DNA of 64,000 bases, from positions 1 to 64,000 of the forward strand of contig PAAY01000006.1 of NCBI GenBank assembly GCA_002698985.1. Reading direction: 5' to 3'. Position numbers and translations under genes: made by a program. This document shows, piece after piece, positions 22,690 to 31,533 of the stretch. The notes beneath the pieces are model-generated. The model did not search any database, had not been told where the DNA came from, and saw nothing but the letters and a program-made list of their open reading frames with translations. Source of the stretch: Saprospirales bacterium. GTDB taxonomy: Bacteria; Bacteroidota; Bacteroidia; Chitinophagales; Saprospiraceae. Each line of letters starts with the position of its first letter. Position 1 is the stretch's first letter.

Positions 22690-23631
22690 TCACTCCCCTC
22701 CATTCCCGAATTTCTCCAACAGCACAACAGCAGCAATCCCCAATAGCATGAGCCCAATGACCGGCAAAATCTGCGGATCGTTGCCGTAGGGAAGGTTGGC
22801 CGTGGCATCCAGTTCCGCAAATTTGGAGGGGAGTACGCTCCGGGTGAATTCCACCACCTCCACGCCTTTGCTGTTCAGCCTTCGGGAAATGACCTCCTGC
22901 CAGGGCCACACCCGGTTGAGCGAGCCGACCAGAAAACCGGTGAGAACAGAGAGGGTCAGGCTTTTGTGGTGTTTGAAAGCCCAGTTGAGGAATTTTGAGA
23001 AGGAGAGAATGCCGGTGATACAGCCAAGTGCAAACACCCCGATCAAAACGACATCGAGATTCTTGATACCCCCCAGCACGATCGGATACATGCCCAACAG
23101 GAGCAGTATGAAGCTGCCGGAAAGTCCCGGCAGCAGAAATGCGCAGATGGCCACCGCCCCGCTGAGGTAGATCATCCAGAGGGCGTCGTTGCCATTGGCC
23201 GGTGAGGCGATGGTGATGTAATAAGCCAGCGCAGCTCCCGCTATCAGCGCAATGACGTTGGTGAGCTTCCAGTCCGGTATGTGTTTTCCGACGAAAAAAA
23301 CTGAGGCCAGTATGAGCCCGAAGAAAAAGGCCCAGAGCAGCAATGGCTCGTGCTCGATGAGGTAAGTGATCAGGTGGATGAACAGCACGATGCTGGCCAG
23401 CATGCCGGCCGCCAGGGTCAGCAGAAAGTTGCCATCGATCCGCTTCCAGGCTGCTGCCAGCCCCTCTTCCCGGAGGGTTTTTAAAAGCCCCAGATCGAAG
23501 GCCTGCAAAGCCTCGATGAACCGCTCATAAATGCCGGTGATGAAGGCAATGGTGCCGCCCGACACACCTGGAATCAGCTCGGCAATGCCCATGGCCATGC
23601 CTTTGAGGAAAATGGAAAAGTAGTTTTTCAA
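22690..23631 (-). CDS. DUF368 membrane protein, probable undecaprenyl-phosphate translocase
   Basis: 313 residues with about eight to nine transmembrane helices. The N-terminal motif GMAMGIAELIPGVSGGTIAFITGIYERFIEAL and the internal repeat AICAFLLPGLSGSFILLLLGMYPIV are the DUF368 signature re-entrant repeats. Members of this family have been shown to recycle the lipid carrier undecaprenyl phosphate across the inner membrane for cell-wall and glycan synthesis. It is transcribed alone and ends eight bases beyond the shifted AbiEii frame. A decayed tail of a second copy lies 1.7 kb away. Confidence 0.92.
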   Translation of the reverse strand: MKNYFSIFLKGMAMGIAELIPGVSGGTIAFITGIYERFIEALQAFDLGLLKTLREEGLAAAWKRIDGNFLLTLAAGMLASIVLFIHLITYLIEHEPLLLWAFFFGLILASVFFVGKHIPDWKLTNVIALIAGAALAYYITIASPANGNDALWMIYLSGAVAICAFLLPGLSGSFILLLLGMYPIVLGGIKNLDVVLIGVFALGCITGILSFSKFLNWAFKHHKSLTLSVLTGFLVGSLNRVWPWQEVISRRLNSKGVEVVEFTRSVLPSKFAELDATANLPYGNDPQILPVIGLMLLGIAAVVLLEKFGNGGE

Positions 23632-23750
23632 AGTGTTGGGTGTTTGGTAATGCTGTTAATCTTCATTTCTGAAGTAGATGCCCCGGCAAAGGAAATTCAC
23701 TCAAGCAACAACTGCTGAGGGCGCAAAGGTAATCCCTTCGACAGCAGCAA

Positions 23751-24917
23751 TCAGGTAATTAGTTCTCCGGTCAGGGCAGGTCTCCAAGGCACCAGATTGC
23801 CATGTTCAGTATTGAATGTTTGCTCTCCAAGATAAACCACCGTCGAATCACTGACGGAAAGATCTGACACTTTTTTCCAATTTGCCATTCCGGAAAACAT
23901 CCGTGTGTTAAAAGTTTTTGCGGCTTTCAATTCGATCAATCGCAATTGACCGCTTTTTTCAACTACCAGGTCAATTTCATTGCCATTGCTATCCCTCAGG
24001 AAGTAAAACGAGGGGCGTTGCCCCCTGTGGGTATGCCTTTTATACAGTTCTGCCATGAGCATGTTTTCCATGATATTACCGTATAAATAGTGCACATGCA
24101 ATTGCTCCTCCTTATGGATACCCAACAAGTAGCAAAGCAATCCCGTGTCAAAAAAATACAGCTTGGGGCTTTTGACCAGGCGTTTGTTGAAGTTTTTATA
24201 GTAAGGCGAGAGCCTGAAGACAATGTATGACGTTTCCAGAATAGAAAACCATGACTTCACCGTATTGACACTTATATCTGCATCACGTGCCAGATCACTC
24301 ATATTGAGAATCTGCCCGGCCCTCCCTGCACACAACTTGACAAATTGGCTGAATCTGACGAAGTCACCAATCTTGACCAACTGTCTTACATCCCGCTCGA
24401 GGTAAGTTTCCAAATAATTTTGGTAAAACATCTCCGGAGGTATATCCCTATCATATACAGGTGGGTACGCTCCCTTCAGCGCCCATTCTTCAGCACTCAT
24501 GTTTTCCCTAATTTTTTTCGGCAATTCCTCATATCCAAAAGGCAATAAGGTTTGCAAACCAACTCTGCCGGCAAGTGATTGGGTAATACGCTCCATCATG
24601 AGGTAATTCTGAGAACCAGACAATATAAATCGAAGCGCTTTGTCATTATCAACCAGCCCCTGTAAATAGGAAAACAGCTTTGGCACCCGCTGCGCCTCAT
24701 CCAGAATTGCGCTTCCCTTGAAGGAGCCCAAAAAACGTCGAGGATCTGTTTCTGCGAATAACAATGTATCCGGATTCTCCAAACTGGCGTATGGAAGATC
24801 TGGAAACAGGTGTTTGAGAGTTGTGGTCTTCCCCGCCTGCCTGGGGCCCCCTACAAAAGTTACGGGGAAAAATTTCATGGTTCTTTCAATAGAGGCGGAA
24901 AGTAGTCTGGGTATCAT
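23751..24917 (-). CDS. AAA ATPase with DUF4143 domain
   Basis: 388 residues, starting at the ATG three codons inside the longest frame. Walker A is GGPRQAGKTTTLKHLF (about 22-37), Walker B SAILDEAQRVPKL, and sensor RFILSGSQNYLMM. The C-terminal DUF4143 region has YLERDVRQLVKIGDFVRFSQFVKLCAGRAGQ, a winged-helix segment (SVNTVKSWFSILETSYIVFRLSPYYKN) and the nuclease-like NEIDLVVEK...IELKAA motif near the end. Such AAA_14/DUF4143 proteins are common, often recently transferred, and of unknown function; a role in defence or DNA binding has been suggested only by context. It is AT-richer than flanking genes. Confidence 0.9.
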   Translation of the reverse strand: MIPRLLSASIERTMKFFPVTFVGGPRQAGKTTTLKHLFPDLPYASLENPDTLLFAETDPRRFLGSFKGSAILDEAQRVPKLFSYLQGLVDNDKALRFILSGSQNYLMMERITQSLAGRVGLQTLLPFGYEELPKKIRENMSAEEWALKGAYPPVYDRDIPPEMFYQNYLETYLERDVRQLVKIGDFVRFSQFVKLCAGRAGQILNMSDLARDADISVNTVKSWFSILETSYIVFRLSPYYKNFNKRLVKSPKLYFFDTGLLCYLLGIHKEEQLHVHYLYGNIMENMLMAELYKRHTHRGQRPSFYFLRDSNGNEIDLVVEKSGQLRLIELKAAKTFNTRMFSGMANWKKVSDLSVSDSTVVYLGEQTFNTEHGNLVPWRPALTGELIT

Positions 24918-24924
24918 TTTATGC

Positions 24925-24950
24925 AATTTTGCAATTCAAATGCAAAATTA
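24925..24950 (-). promoter_or_regulatory. promoter box and palindrome of the AAA/DUF4143 gene
   Basis: AATTTTGCA (24925-24933) and TGCAAAATT (24941-24949) form a perfect 9-bp inverted repeat. On the minus strand TAATTTTG (24950-24943) is a TAnnTTTG -7 box 25 bases before the start codon. A binding site covering the box suggests repression, possibly by the product itself. Confidence 0.55.
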
Positions 24951-25093
24951 CATAACGTCTATCTATTGCAGAGGCTATTTCAACCCTTTGAATGTTTAAG
25001 CACCAATACAAGCTCGAACTGAACCCAGGCTCTGGCCAATTCAGAACTTTCAACCTTATTCCATAACTTGTGACATCACAATGCCACTCGACC

Positions 25094-25981
25094 ATGAAAA
25101 AAATCAAAAAAGAAGACCTCGACCAGGGCGTATTTGACCTCTATGATGACTACGCCCACAACCGCCTTGACCGCAGGCAATTCATGGAACGCCTCTCGGT
25201 ATATGCCGTGGGTGGCTTGACAGTTCCGGCCATACTGGATTTCATTCTTCCCAAATACAACCGGATACAAGTACCGCCCGATGCCCCTCAGCTTGATACC
25301 GATACCATCGAATACACCTCACCGAACACCGGCATCACCATCCGTGGCCAGCTATCACGCCCTGTGGAGGCAAAGGAGAAACTCCCAGGCATCATCGTGG
25401 TGCATGAGAACCGGGGGCTGAACCCGCACATTGCCGACGTCGGGCGGCGGGCCGCCATGGCCGGATTCATATCACTGGCACCTGACATGCTGACGCCATT
25501 GGGTGGCTATCCCGGTACAGATGATGAAGGAAGAACCCTCCAGCGGCAAAGAGACAGAAATGAAATGCTCGATGATTTCATCGCCGCTTTCGACCACCTC
25601 AAAACGCATCCTGAATGCTCTGGCAAAGTAGGTGTGGTGGGCTTTTGTTTCGGCGGTTGGATCTCCAACATGATGGCGGCCCGGGTTCCTCAACTGGCCG
25701 CTGCCGTTCCCTTTTACGGGGGACAGGCCCCCGTGGATGAAGTGCCCAATATCAATGCTCCCCTGCTGCTTCACTTTGCTGAACTGGATAAAAGGGTCAA
25801 TGCCGGCTGGCCGGATTACGAAGCCGCCCTCAAAGAAAATGGGAAGGAATATACAGCCTTTGTTTACCCCGGCACCAATCACGGCTTCCACAACGACACC
25901 ACCCCCCGCTACGACGAAGCCGCCGCCAAACTGGCCTGGGAAAGAACAATCCAATTTTTCAGGGAAAAGCTGAAGCGGTGA
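25094..25981 (+). CDS. dienelactone hydrolase family protein
   Basis: 295 residues from the ATG that opens MKKIKKEDLDQG; a longer frame starts eight codons upstream. The N-terminal 55 residues include RRQFMERLSVYAVGGLTVPAIL, a twin-arginine-like signal, so export is possible. The alpha/beta hydrolase domain has the DLH triad: Cys nucleophile in GFCFGGW, Asp in HFAELDKRVNAGW, His in YPGTNHGFHND, and the Glu-containing VVHENRGLN. Activity on lactones or small esters is expected. No catabolic genes are adjacent. Confidence 0.92.
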   Translation: MKKIKKEDLDQGVFDLYDDYAHNRLDRRQFMERLSVYAVGGLTVPAILDFILPKYNRIQVPPDAPQLDTDTIEYTSPNTGITIRGQLSRPVEAKEKLPGIIVVHENRGLNPHIADVGRRAAMAGFISLAPDMLTPLGGYPGTDDEGRTLQRQRDRNEMLDDFIAAFDHLKTHPECSGKVGVVGFCFGGWISNMMAARVPQLAAAVPFYGGQAPVDEVPNINAPLLLHFAELDKRVNAGWPDYEAALKENGKEYTAFVYPGTNHGFHNDTTPRYDEAAAKLAWERTIQFFREKLKR

Positions 25982-26078
25982 TGGCAAAATCGAGCGTACC
26001 GGATAAATTGACTGAAATCGTTGAGAAGGTTTGGGAATGCCTCCTCGAAACTCCTCTCAAACTCGCTCAACGAATCGA

Positions 26079-26528
26079 TCACATCATCCCCATACCACCC
26101 AGTTTCAACAAGCTGAACACGAAAACCAATCCATAAAGGGCCATTATGACGATGGTCAGAATGCCGATAAAGCGGTAGTGCTTGCCCAGCTTCTCGAGGG
26201 CCTCTCCCATGGCCGTCTCGTCATTTCTGGCTAGGGCTGTTTTTGTGCCGTCGGCAAACAGTTGCAACAGCCGGATGGGGATGAAATAGAGCCCGGCAAT
26301 GGCCATGTACAACACAAAGATCAGCACCCCAATCCCGGCGCCGAGTTTGCTGATGGAGGCAAAAAGCATAATCACCGACATCAGTACCATCAGACCGACC
26401 AGTACATAGCCGAGAATGGATAGGAAAAAGGCCCACTTTGAAGCGGTTTCCAGTCCGCTGACTGCGCGGTCATTGAGGATTAGCGGATCAGTTGATTGAC
26501 CTGAATCGAGGATTTCCTGGTTTTCCAT
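26079..26528 (-). CDS. DUF5362-like four-helix membrane protein
   Basis: 149 residues with four predicted transmembrane helices: WAFFLSILGYVLVGLMVLMSVIMLF, IGVLIFVLYMAIAGLYFIPI, and a final pair near FIGILTIVIMALYGLVFVFSLL, with a cytoplasmic helix between (ALARNDETAMGEALEKLGKHYR). The pattern fits the DUF5362 family of Bacteroidota membrane proteins. No function is known and no partner is adjacent. Confidence 0.75.
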   Translation of the reverse strand: MENQEILDSGQSTDPLILNDRAVSGLETASKWAFFLSILGYVLVGLMVLMSVIMLFASISKLGAGIGVLIFVLYMAIAGLYFIPIRLLQLFADGTKTALARNDETAMGEALEKLGKHYRFIGILTIVIMALYGLVFVFSLLKLGGMGMM

Positions 26529-26592
26529 AGGTTGATAGAGTTTATGAAGAAATTGAAATTGCGAAGCACAATGTCGGAATTTATCTTCATAA

Positions 26593-26820
26593 ACGGGCTT
26601 CGATTTCAGCGGCGAGTTCGAAACGGTGCAAGCTCCCCACCTGCTTCGTTACAGACTCGACGCTGTCCGCCTCGTGCAGGTGGATTTCTACCCAGCCAAT
26701 GGCGGCACTTACATTACTGAGGTTTTCGAACCAGAAAACTCCAACCCACCGGAAATGCAGTAAAAAGGCTGGCAGGCCATCCTGGAGAATTTTATCAGGT
26801 ATGCTGAAAATGAGTTGTAG
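26593..26820 (+). pseudogene. C-terminal remnant of an SRPBCC (AHSA1-type) protein
   Basis: One plus-strand frame reads FDFSGEFETVQAPHLLRYRL, VQVDFYPANGGTYITEVFEP, NSNPPEMQ, a TAA at 26761-26763, then KGWQAILENFIRYAENEL and a stop. This matches the last 75 residues of an AHSA1-type SRPBCC protein, where EMQ is normally followed by one residue and GWQAILDN. The N-terminal half is absent and the TAA interrupts the frame. The rest of the 26.53-26.85 kb gap shows nothing else. Confidence 0.8.
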
Positions 26821-26854
26821 AGACGTATGCAGTTAAGTCTCTACAACTCCACCT

Positions 26855-27607
26855 TCACACCCCCACCCCTTCCATCATATAATGTGCATCCACCGAGGCC
26901 AGTGCGGCCAGGTTGACGATATTGGAAACTTCTGCATCGCGAGGCAGCAGGTGGATGGGTTTGTCAAGCCCCAGCAGGATGGGGCCGATGGTATTGGCGC
27001 TGCTTAGCTTTCTGATCAGGCGCAGGCTGATATGGGCTGCGTCCAGGTTGGGGAAGATAAGCAGGTTGGGCCGCCGGTGGATGTCTGCAAATGGATAGTA
27101 GGCATCGATCTTGTCCTGATCCAATGCCACATCCGGCTGTACGGGACCATCACAGGGAATGTCAGGCCGGACAGCTTTGACCATTTCGACAGCCCGCCTC
27201 ATTTTTTCGGTTTGCGGGCACCTGACCGAACCGAAGTTTGAGAACGACAACATGGCTACCCGGGGTTCTATGCGCATGCGTTCCAACTCTTCAATGGCCA
27301 TCAGTGTGATATCGGTAAGTTGCTCAGCAGTGGGCTCGATGATGACTGCAGCATCTGCATGGAAGTAATTTTTCCTGTCCTGCTGGATCATGTACATCCC
27401 GGCTACGAACTTGTGCCCCCTGCCGGCACCGAAGATCTTCAGTGCTGGACGCAATACCTCTGGGTAATTCACCGATACGCCGGCCACCATGGCATCAGCG
27501 TGGCCGGTTTTCACCATCATGGTTCCGAAGTAGAAATAATTTTTCATGCTCAGCGCAGCCCCTGACAGCGTTTTTCCCTTTCGCTCCCCAAACTGTAAAC
27601 TCTTCAC
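26855..27607 (-). pseudogene. maeB: 5'-truncated malic enzyme (MaeB), phosphotransacetylase-like domain only
   Basis: The 250-codon frame (GTG start) begins inside the phosphate acetyl/butyryltransferase-like domain found at the C-terminus of NADP-malic enzymes of about 760 residues: GKTLSGAALSMKNYFYFGTMMVKTGHADAMVAG, YPEVLRPALKIFG, ADAAVIIEPTAEQLTDI, NLLIFPNLDAAHISLRLIRKL, GPILLGLDKPIHLLPRDA. The whole malic-enzyme part is missing. A stop codon lies in frame just upstream, and the sequence changes there to low-complexity repeats. Most likely a broken gene; expression of a stand-alone domain cannot be excluded. Confidence 0.88.
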
Positions 27608-27883
27608 CCTACACTATTTCAACCGCAGAGTTGAACAGAGTTATTTCACAGAGTTTCACAGAGTTTTGTCACGGAGTTCCACGGAGCTGGATCCCGACCC
27701 TACTCTCTACTCTCTACTCCCTACTCTAGGAAGAGTTATTTCACGGAGTTTCACAGAGTTTTGACTCGGAGGTCCACGGAGCTAGACCCCCAAACCGACA
27801 ACTGACAACTGACAACCTTCATAACCCTCTATAACCCTCCATAATCTCTATAATCCTCCATAATCTTCATAATCCTCTCTTCC
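27608..27883. repeat. composite low-complexity repeat region
   Basis: Contains TTTCACAGAGTTT and CACGGAGTTCCACGGAG repeats in two blocks (about 27640-27690 and 27730-27785), CTACTCTCTACTC runs (27700-27725), ACAACTGACAACTGAC (27797-27815), and CCTCCATAAT/CCTCTATAA units (about 27820-27875). It separates the broken malic-enzyme gene from the end of the aldo/keto reductase gene. No coding capacity. Confidence 0.85.
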
Positions 27884-28900
27884 TCACTTCAACACCTGTT
27901 CGATTTCCTCCAGCATATCCTGGTCGAAATCCAGTTTGTCGAGGGCGGAGATGTTGTCGAGCAGTTGCGAGACGCGGCTGACACCCACCAGCACGCTGGT
28001 CACCCGCTCGTCTTTGAGCAGCCAGGCGATGGCCATTTGGGCCAGGCTTTGCCCCCTGCTTTCGGCGATGGCATTCAGCTTTCGCACTTTGTCGAGCAGT
28101 TCCGGTTTCAGCTGGTCCTCTTTCAGGTAACGACCGTCTTTGGCGATGCGGCTGTCGGCGGGGATGCCTTTGAGGTATTTACCTGTGAGGATGCCCTGCT
28201 CCAGTGGCGAGAAGGCGATGGCGCCCGTGCCGGTTTCGGCGAGAACATCCAGCAGACCGTCCTCTACCCAGCGGTCCAGCATGCTGTAGCGCGGTTGGTG
28301 GATGAACAGGCGGGTGCCCATGGAACGCAGGAGCTCATCGGCCTGGCGGGTGCGATCCGCATCGTATTGCGACACGCCGACGTAAAGGGCTTTGCCCTGC
28401 CGCACGATGTCAGCCAGGGCGCTCATGGTTTCCTCCAGTGGGGTATAGGGGTCGGGGCGGTGGTGGTAGAAGATGTCCACGTAGTCCAGTCCCATGCGTT
28501 TGAGGCTCTGGTCTAGGGAGGCGATGAGGTATTTGCGGGAACCGAAGTTGCCATAGGGGCCGGGCCACATATCCCAACCGGCTTTGGTGGAGATGATGAG
28601 TTGGTCGCGGTAGGGTTTGAAATCCTGTCGCATCAGCCGCCCGAAATTTTCTTCGGCTGCGCCAAAAGGCGGACCGTAATTGTTGGCCAGATCAAAATGG
28701 GTGATGCCGTGGTCAAAAGCTGTTCGCAGGATGTGGCGGCCTTCTTCCAGGTTGTTCACATGGCCGAAGTTGTGCCACAGTCCCAGGCTGATCATGGGCA
28801 GCAGGATGCCGCTGCGGCCACAGCGGCGGTATTTCATTTTTTCGTAGCGCCCTTCGTGCGCAACGTATTGGCCAGGGTCGTATGCATCGTGTATTTTCAT
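27884..28900 (-). CDS. aldo/keto reductase, YghZ/L-glyceraldehyde-3-phosphate reductase type
   Basis: 338 residues forming one (beta/alpha)8 barrel. The catalytic tetrad is visible: Asp in THFDLANNYG, Tyr in NNYGPPFGAAEENFG, Lys in IISTKAGWDMW, His in IFYHHRPDPYTPLEE. The N-terminus (YVAHEGRYEKMKYRRCGRSGILLPMISLGLWHNFGHVN) and the GPYGNFGSRKYLIASLDQSLKRMGLDYVD segment are specific to the YghZ-like branch, which reduces L-glyceraldehyde 3-phosphate and methylglyoxal with NADPH. Full length. Single-gene unit on the minus strand. Confidence 0.93.
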   Translation of the reverse strand: MKIHDAYDPGQYVAHEGRYEKMKYRRCGRSGILLPMISLGLWHNFGHVNNLEEGRHILRTAFDHGITHFDLANNYGPPFGAAEENFGRLMRQDFKPYRDQLIISTKAGWDMWPGPYGNFGSRKYLIASLDQSLKRMGLDYVDIFYHHRPDPYTPLEETMSALADIVRQGKALYVGVSQYDADRTRQADELLRSMGTRLFIHQPRYSMLDRWVEDGLLDVLAETGTGAIAFSPLEQGILTGKYLKGIPADSRIAKDGRYLKEDQLKPELLDKVRKLNAIAESRGQSLAQMAIAWLLKDERVTSVLVGVSRVSQLLDNISALDKLDFDQDMLEEIEQVLK

Positions 28901-29132
28901 AGCTGATTCAGTTTTGCGAAGCGAAGGCCGGAAAGATCATAAAATTGAACGAATCGCAGGCTGCGCAGACAGGTTGTGCTGCATGTTCTTCTAACCCTGT
29001 ACGCAGAAATCATTATCTTGCGCTCCTCCCCCAACCTTCCAGATGCATCCGCATTCCAGCTCAATGGGAACGAAATTTTGAGAAAACTTCAGCTGATCAA
29101 CCGCCTGCCGGTTGTCACTATTGGTCAACGCT

Positions 29133-29888
29133 ATGAACACATTATTCCGGGTGAAGTACTACTTCAACTCCTACTGGAGGGGCTATGCCACAGAGGCCTG
29201 GCACTACCTGAGATCGCCCTTTGTTCCGAAGAAAAAACCTTCGTGCCGGTTTCTGATCTTCACAGGGGGCAGGACAGGAAGCACCCTGCTGCGCACCCTT
29301 CTGAACTCCCACCCCGACATCCATTGCGAGGGCGAAATCCTGAAAGGACGCATGCTGGACCCACTCCGCTTTGTCAATAGCAAATCCAACCAGAGCCAGG
29401 GCCGTGTTTATGGTTTCAAGCTGCTTTCTTACCAGCTTCGGGATGTGCAGCATGCCATCAAAGACAAAAAGGCATTTCTGAAAAGCCTGGCCGATGAGGG
29501 CTTCAAAATCATTTACCTGGAGCGCCGGGACAAAAAGCGGCAGGCATTGTCAGTGGCTTACGCCATGCATACCGATTATTGGCACGACACGGGATCGGGA
29601 AACAGCAACAAACCCCAAGTAGCCATTGCCGAAGCGCAACTGACGCAACTGGAAAACGAAATCCGGAAACTGACGGATTTTGAGAAGGAAATTCTCGAGG
29701 GATTGGACTACCGGCACCTCATTTACGAAGAAGACCTGCTGAAAGAGGACTTGCGCGAAGCCACGTTAAAAGAGCTTTTCAAGCTGTTCGGTGTGCCCTA
29801 CCGGGCAACATATTCCCCAAATAAAAAGGTTTTGACCGGACAGCCCCGGAGCCTGGTTACAGCCGTGCGATCCACCAGTGAAAATTAA
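29133..29888 (+). CDS. sulfotransferase family protein
   Basis: 251 residues from the ATG (a TTG seven codons upstream is less likely). The PAPS 5'-phosphosulfate loop is LIFTGGRTGSTLLRTLLNSHPDIHCEGEIL (about residues 34-63), diagnostic of the sulfotransferase fold. A 3'-phosphate-binding part follows around IIYLERRDKKRQALSVAYAMHTDYW. The C-terminus (EDLLKEDLREATLKELFKLFGV) matches Stf0-like and related bacterial enzymes. It probably sulfates a glycan or lipid at the cytoplasmic face. It overlaps the 3' end of the convergent glycosyltransferase gene by four bases, fitting a surface-glycan context. Confidence 0.85.
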   Translation: MNTLFRVKYYFNSYWRGYATEAWHYLRSPFVPKKKPSCRFLIFTGGRTGSTLLRTLLNSHPDIHCEGEILKGRMLDPLRFVNSKSNQSQGRVYGFKLLSYQLRDVQHAIKDKKAFLKSLADEGFKIIYLERRDKKRQALSVAYAMHTDYWHDTGSGNSNKPQVAIAEAQLTQLENEIRKLTDFEKEILEGLDYRHLIYEEDLLKEDLREATLKELFKLFGVPYRATYSPNKKVLTGQPRSLVTAVRSTSEN

Positions 29889-31009
29889 GATCCGCCTTGC
29901 CCGGAATCCAATAATTCCCGGTACAAGGCGGCCATTTTTTCCACGGTTTGTTCCGTGTTGAAATGGGTTTCGATTCTCCTTCGGGCCTGCCGGCCCAATT
30001 CGGAGGCAGCCTCTCTGTTGTTGAACAACCAAAGGATGGCGTCACGCAAGGCGGTAGCTTTACCCGGTTCCACCACCAGGCCGCTTTTCCCATGCGCCAC
30101 CAGTTCCCTGTTACCGGGGATGGCCGTTATGACCGGTGCCACCTCCAAACACATGGCCTCGATGACGGACTTGGTCAGTGATTCCCCTTTTACCGAAGGA
30201 AGGACGAAGGCATCAGCGCCGGCAACGAAATTCAGTACATCATTTCTGAAGCCGGTGAAAATCACCTTTTCACGGGCGGGGCTTTTTTTCAACAAGTTCA
30301 GGTTGGCAGTTGTGTCCATATCCCGGCCGATGAGCAAGAGGTAAACAGGCAAGTCTTCGGGCAGCAGGGTCATGGCCTTCAGCAAATGTGGGACGCCCTT
30401 CATGCGGCGGTTGTTGGCCACAGTAACCAGCAACAGGGCATTGGCCGGCAGGCTGAATTTTTTCCGGAGGTCATAAGGTTCATACCCTGCGTACCAGCGC
30501 ACATCGTGGCCTTTGTGGATGGTCACGGGCTTGTCGGTCCTGGAAAACAACTGCCTGCGGATCAGCTCCTCCACACCCTGTGAATTACAGACGATTTTGT
30601 CCACGCGGGGATGCAGGTATTTGAGGTAAGCCGTTGGATCCCACCAATGGATGTTTCCGGTGTAACCCCGGTACAGCAGCACCTTGACAGACAGGCCACG
30701 GGCTGCCCGGATGCCATTCACAGTGGCCACGCTGTTGTACAGGTGCAGGATGTCAATCTCGTTTTCCACGAGGAATTCCCGGATCTTTTTCACTTCCCTT
30801 CGGTCAAACTTGCGGATGGGGTGCCAGGGCACAACCCTGACGCCAGCCGCTTCAAACTCAGCTATCCAGCTCGCTTCAGGATAGGTCATCACCGTCACCT
30901 CAAAGCCCTGCCTGGCCAGGCCCAGGTAAATGGCTGCCTCCGGCCGGGTTGAGTGGTAATCGCGGTAGTCGCTGATGACTAGTATCTTTGGGGGGAAGCT
31001 AGATGGCAT
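29885..31009 (-). CDS. glycosyltransferase family 4 protein
   Basis: 374 residues with GT-B architecture. The N-terminal domain shows ILVISDYRDYHSTRPEAAIYLGLARQGFEVTVMTY and an acceptor-side segment ILHLYNSVATVNGIRAARGLSVKVLLYRGYTGN. The C-terminal nucleotide-sugar domain shows LLLVTVANNRRMKGVPHLLKAM, VIFTGFRNDVLNFVAGADAFVLPSVKGESLTKSVIEAMCLEVAPVI, with the ExxxxxxxE motif (ESLTKSVIE), then a GLVVEPGKATAL loop. This is a typical retaining GT4 enzyme of lipopolysaccharide or exopolysaccharide synthesis. Its stop region overlaps that of the convergent sulfotransferase gene. Donor and acceptor unknown. Confidence 0.93.
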   Translation of the reverse strand: MPSSFPPKILVISDYRDYHSTRPEAAIYLGLARQGFEVTVMTYPEASWIAEFEAAGVRVVPWHPIRKFDRREVKKIREFLVENEIDILHLYNSVATVNGIRAARGLSVKVLLYRGYTGNIHWWDPTAYLKYLHPRVDKIVCNSQGVEELIRRQLFSRTDKPVTIHKGHDVRWYAGYEPYDLRKKFSLPANALLLVTVANNRRMKGVPHLLKAMTLLPEDLPVYLLLIGRDMDTTANLNLLKKSPAREKVIFTGFRNDVLNFVAGADAFVLPSVKGESLTKSVIEAMCLEVAPVITAIPGNRELVAHGKSGLVVEPGKATALRDAILWLFNNREAASELGRQARRRIETHFNTEQTVEKMAALYRELLDSGQGGS

Positions 31010-31098
31010 TTGCGAAGCGATTGCTTTTGAACAATTGTGACACCGGCGAATTATTTTGGCAATTTGGATGTTTTACCGAAGGCAAATAAAAACAAAGC

Positions 31099-31407
31099 AT
31101 GATGAAAGATTACAACACACTGGTGGAAGCACTTCAGGATCTGAACGCAAGGGGTTACTCTGACGATTTCGAATTGCAAACTTCCTGTATCCATTGCAAG
31201 ACAAAAAAACTCAGCCTGAAACCCGACGAGTTTGAAATCGTGGAAGTGTATCGCTTTGAAGGCATGAGCGACCCCGACGACAATGCTGTGGTGTATGCCC
31301 TGGAAGCCGCCGACGGCACCAAAGGCGTCATCGTGGATGCCTACGGAACTTATGCACAAAACCTGGATTTCGAGCTGGCGGAAAAGTTGCGAAGAGCTAA
31401 GGGTTGA
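31099..31407 (+). CDS. conserved small protein (legacy name phosphoribosylpyrophosphate synthetase)
   Basis: 102 residues. It matches a roughly 100-residue Bacteroidota family (YNTLVEALQDLNARGYSDDFELQTSCIHCK...PDEFEIVEVYRFEGMSDPDDNAVVYALEAADGTKGVIVDAYGTY) that databases often call phosphoribosylpyrophosphate synthetase. No PRPP-binding or ATP-binding motif of that enzyme is present, so the name should not be trusted. A CIHC pair may bind metal. Cytoplasmic, single gene, function unknown. Start could be either of two adjacent ATGs. Confidence 0.82.
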   Translation: MMKDYNTLVEALQDLNARGYSDDFELQTSCIHCKTKKLSLKPDEFEIVEVYRFEGMSDPDDNAVVYALEAADGTKGVIVDAYGTYAQNLDFELAEKLRRAKG

Positions 31408-31533
31408 TAGCCTTTTATCAATCGTTTAGCGAAATGCTTAGCCAAGCTTGAAACGACTCGCCCCCCACCCCATGTCGATACACACATTTTCTTTTTCTTT
31501 GTCTTTCTTCGAAAAAACTGAAATCACCTTTTC

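Noticed and set aside
28976-29380. 134-residue plus-strand frame upstream of and overlapping the sulfotransferase
   Set aside because: It overlaps the sulfotransferase in another frame, and its beginning has no domain or signal features.
31099-31407. Calling this gene a true phosphoribosylpyrophosphate synthetase
   Set aside because: 102 residues only; no PRPP or ATP motif. The name is an inherited label.
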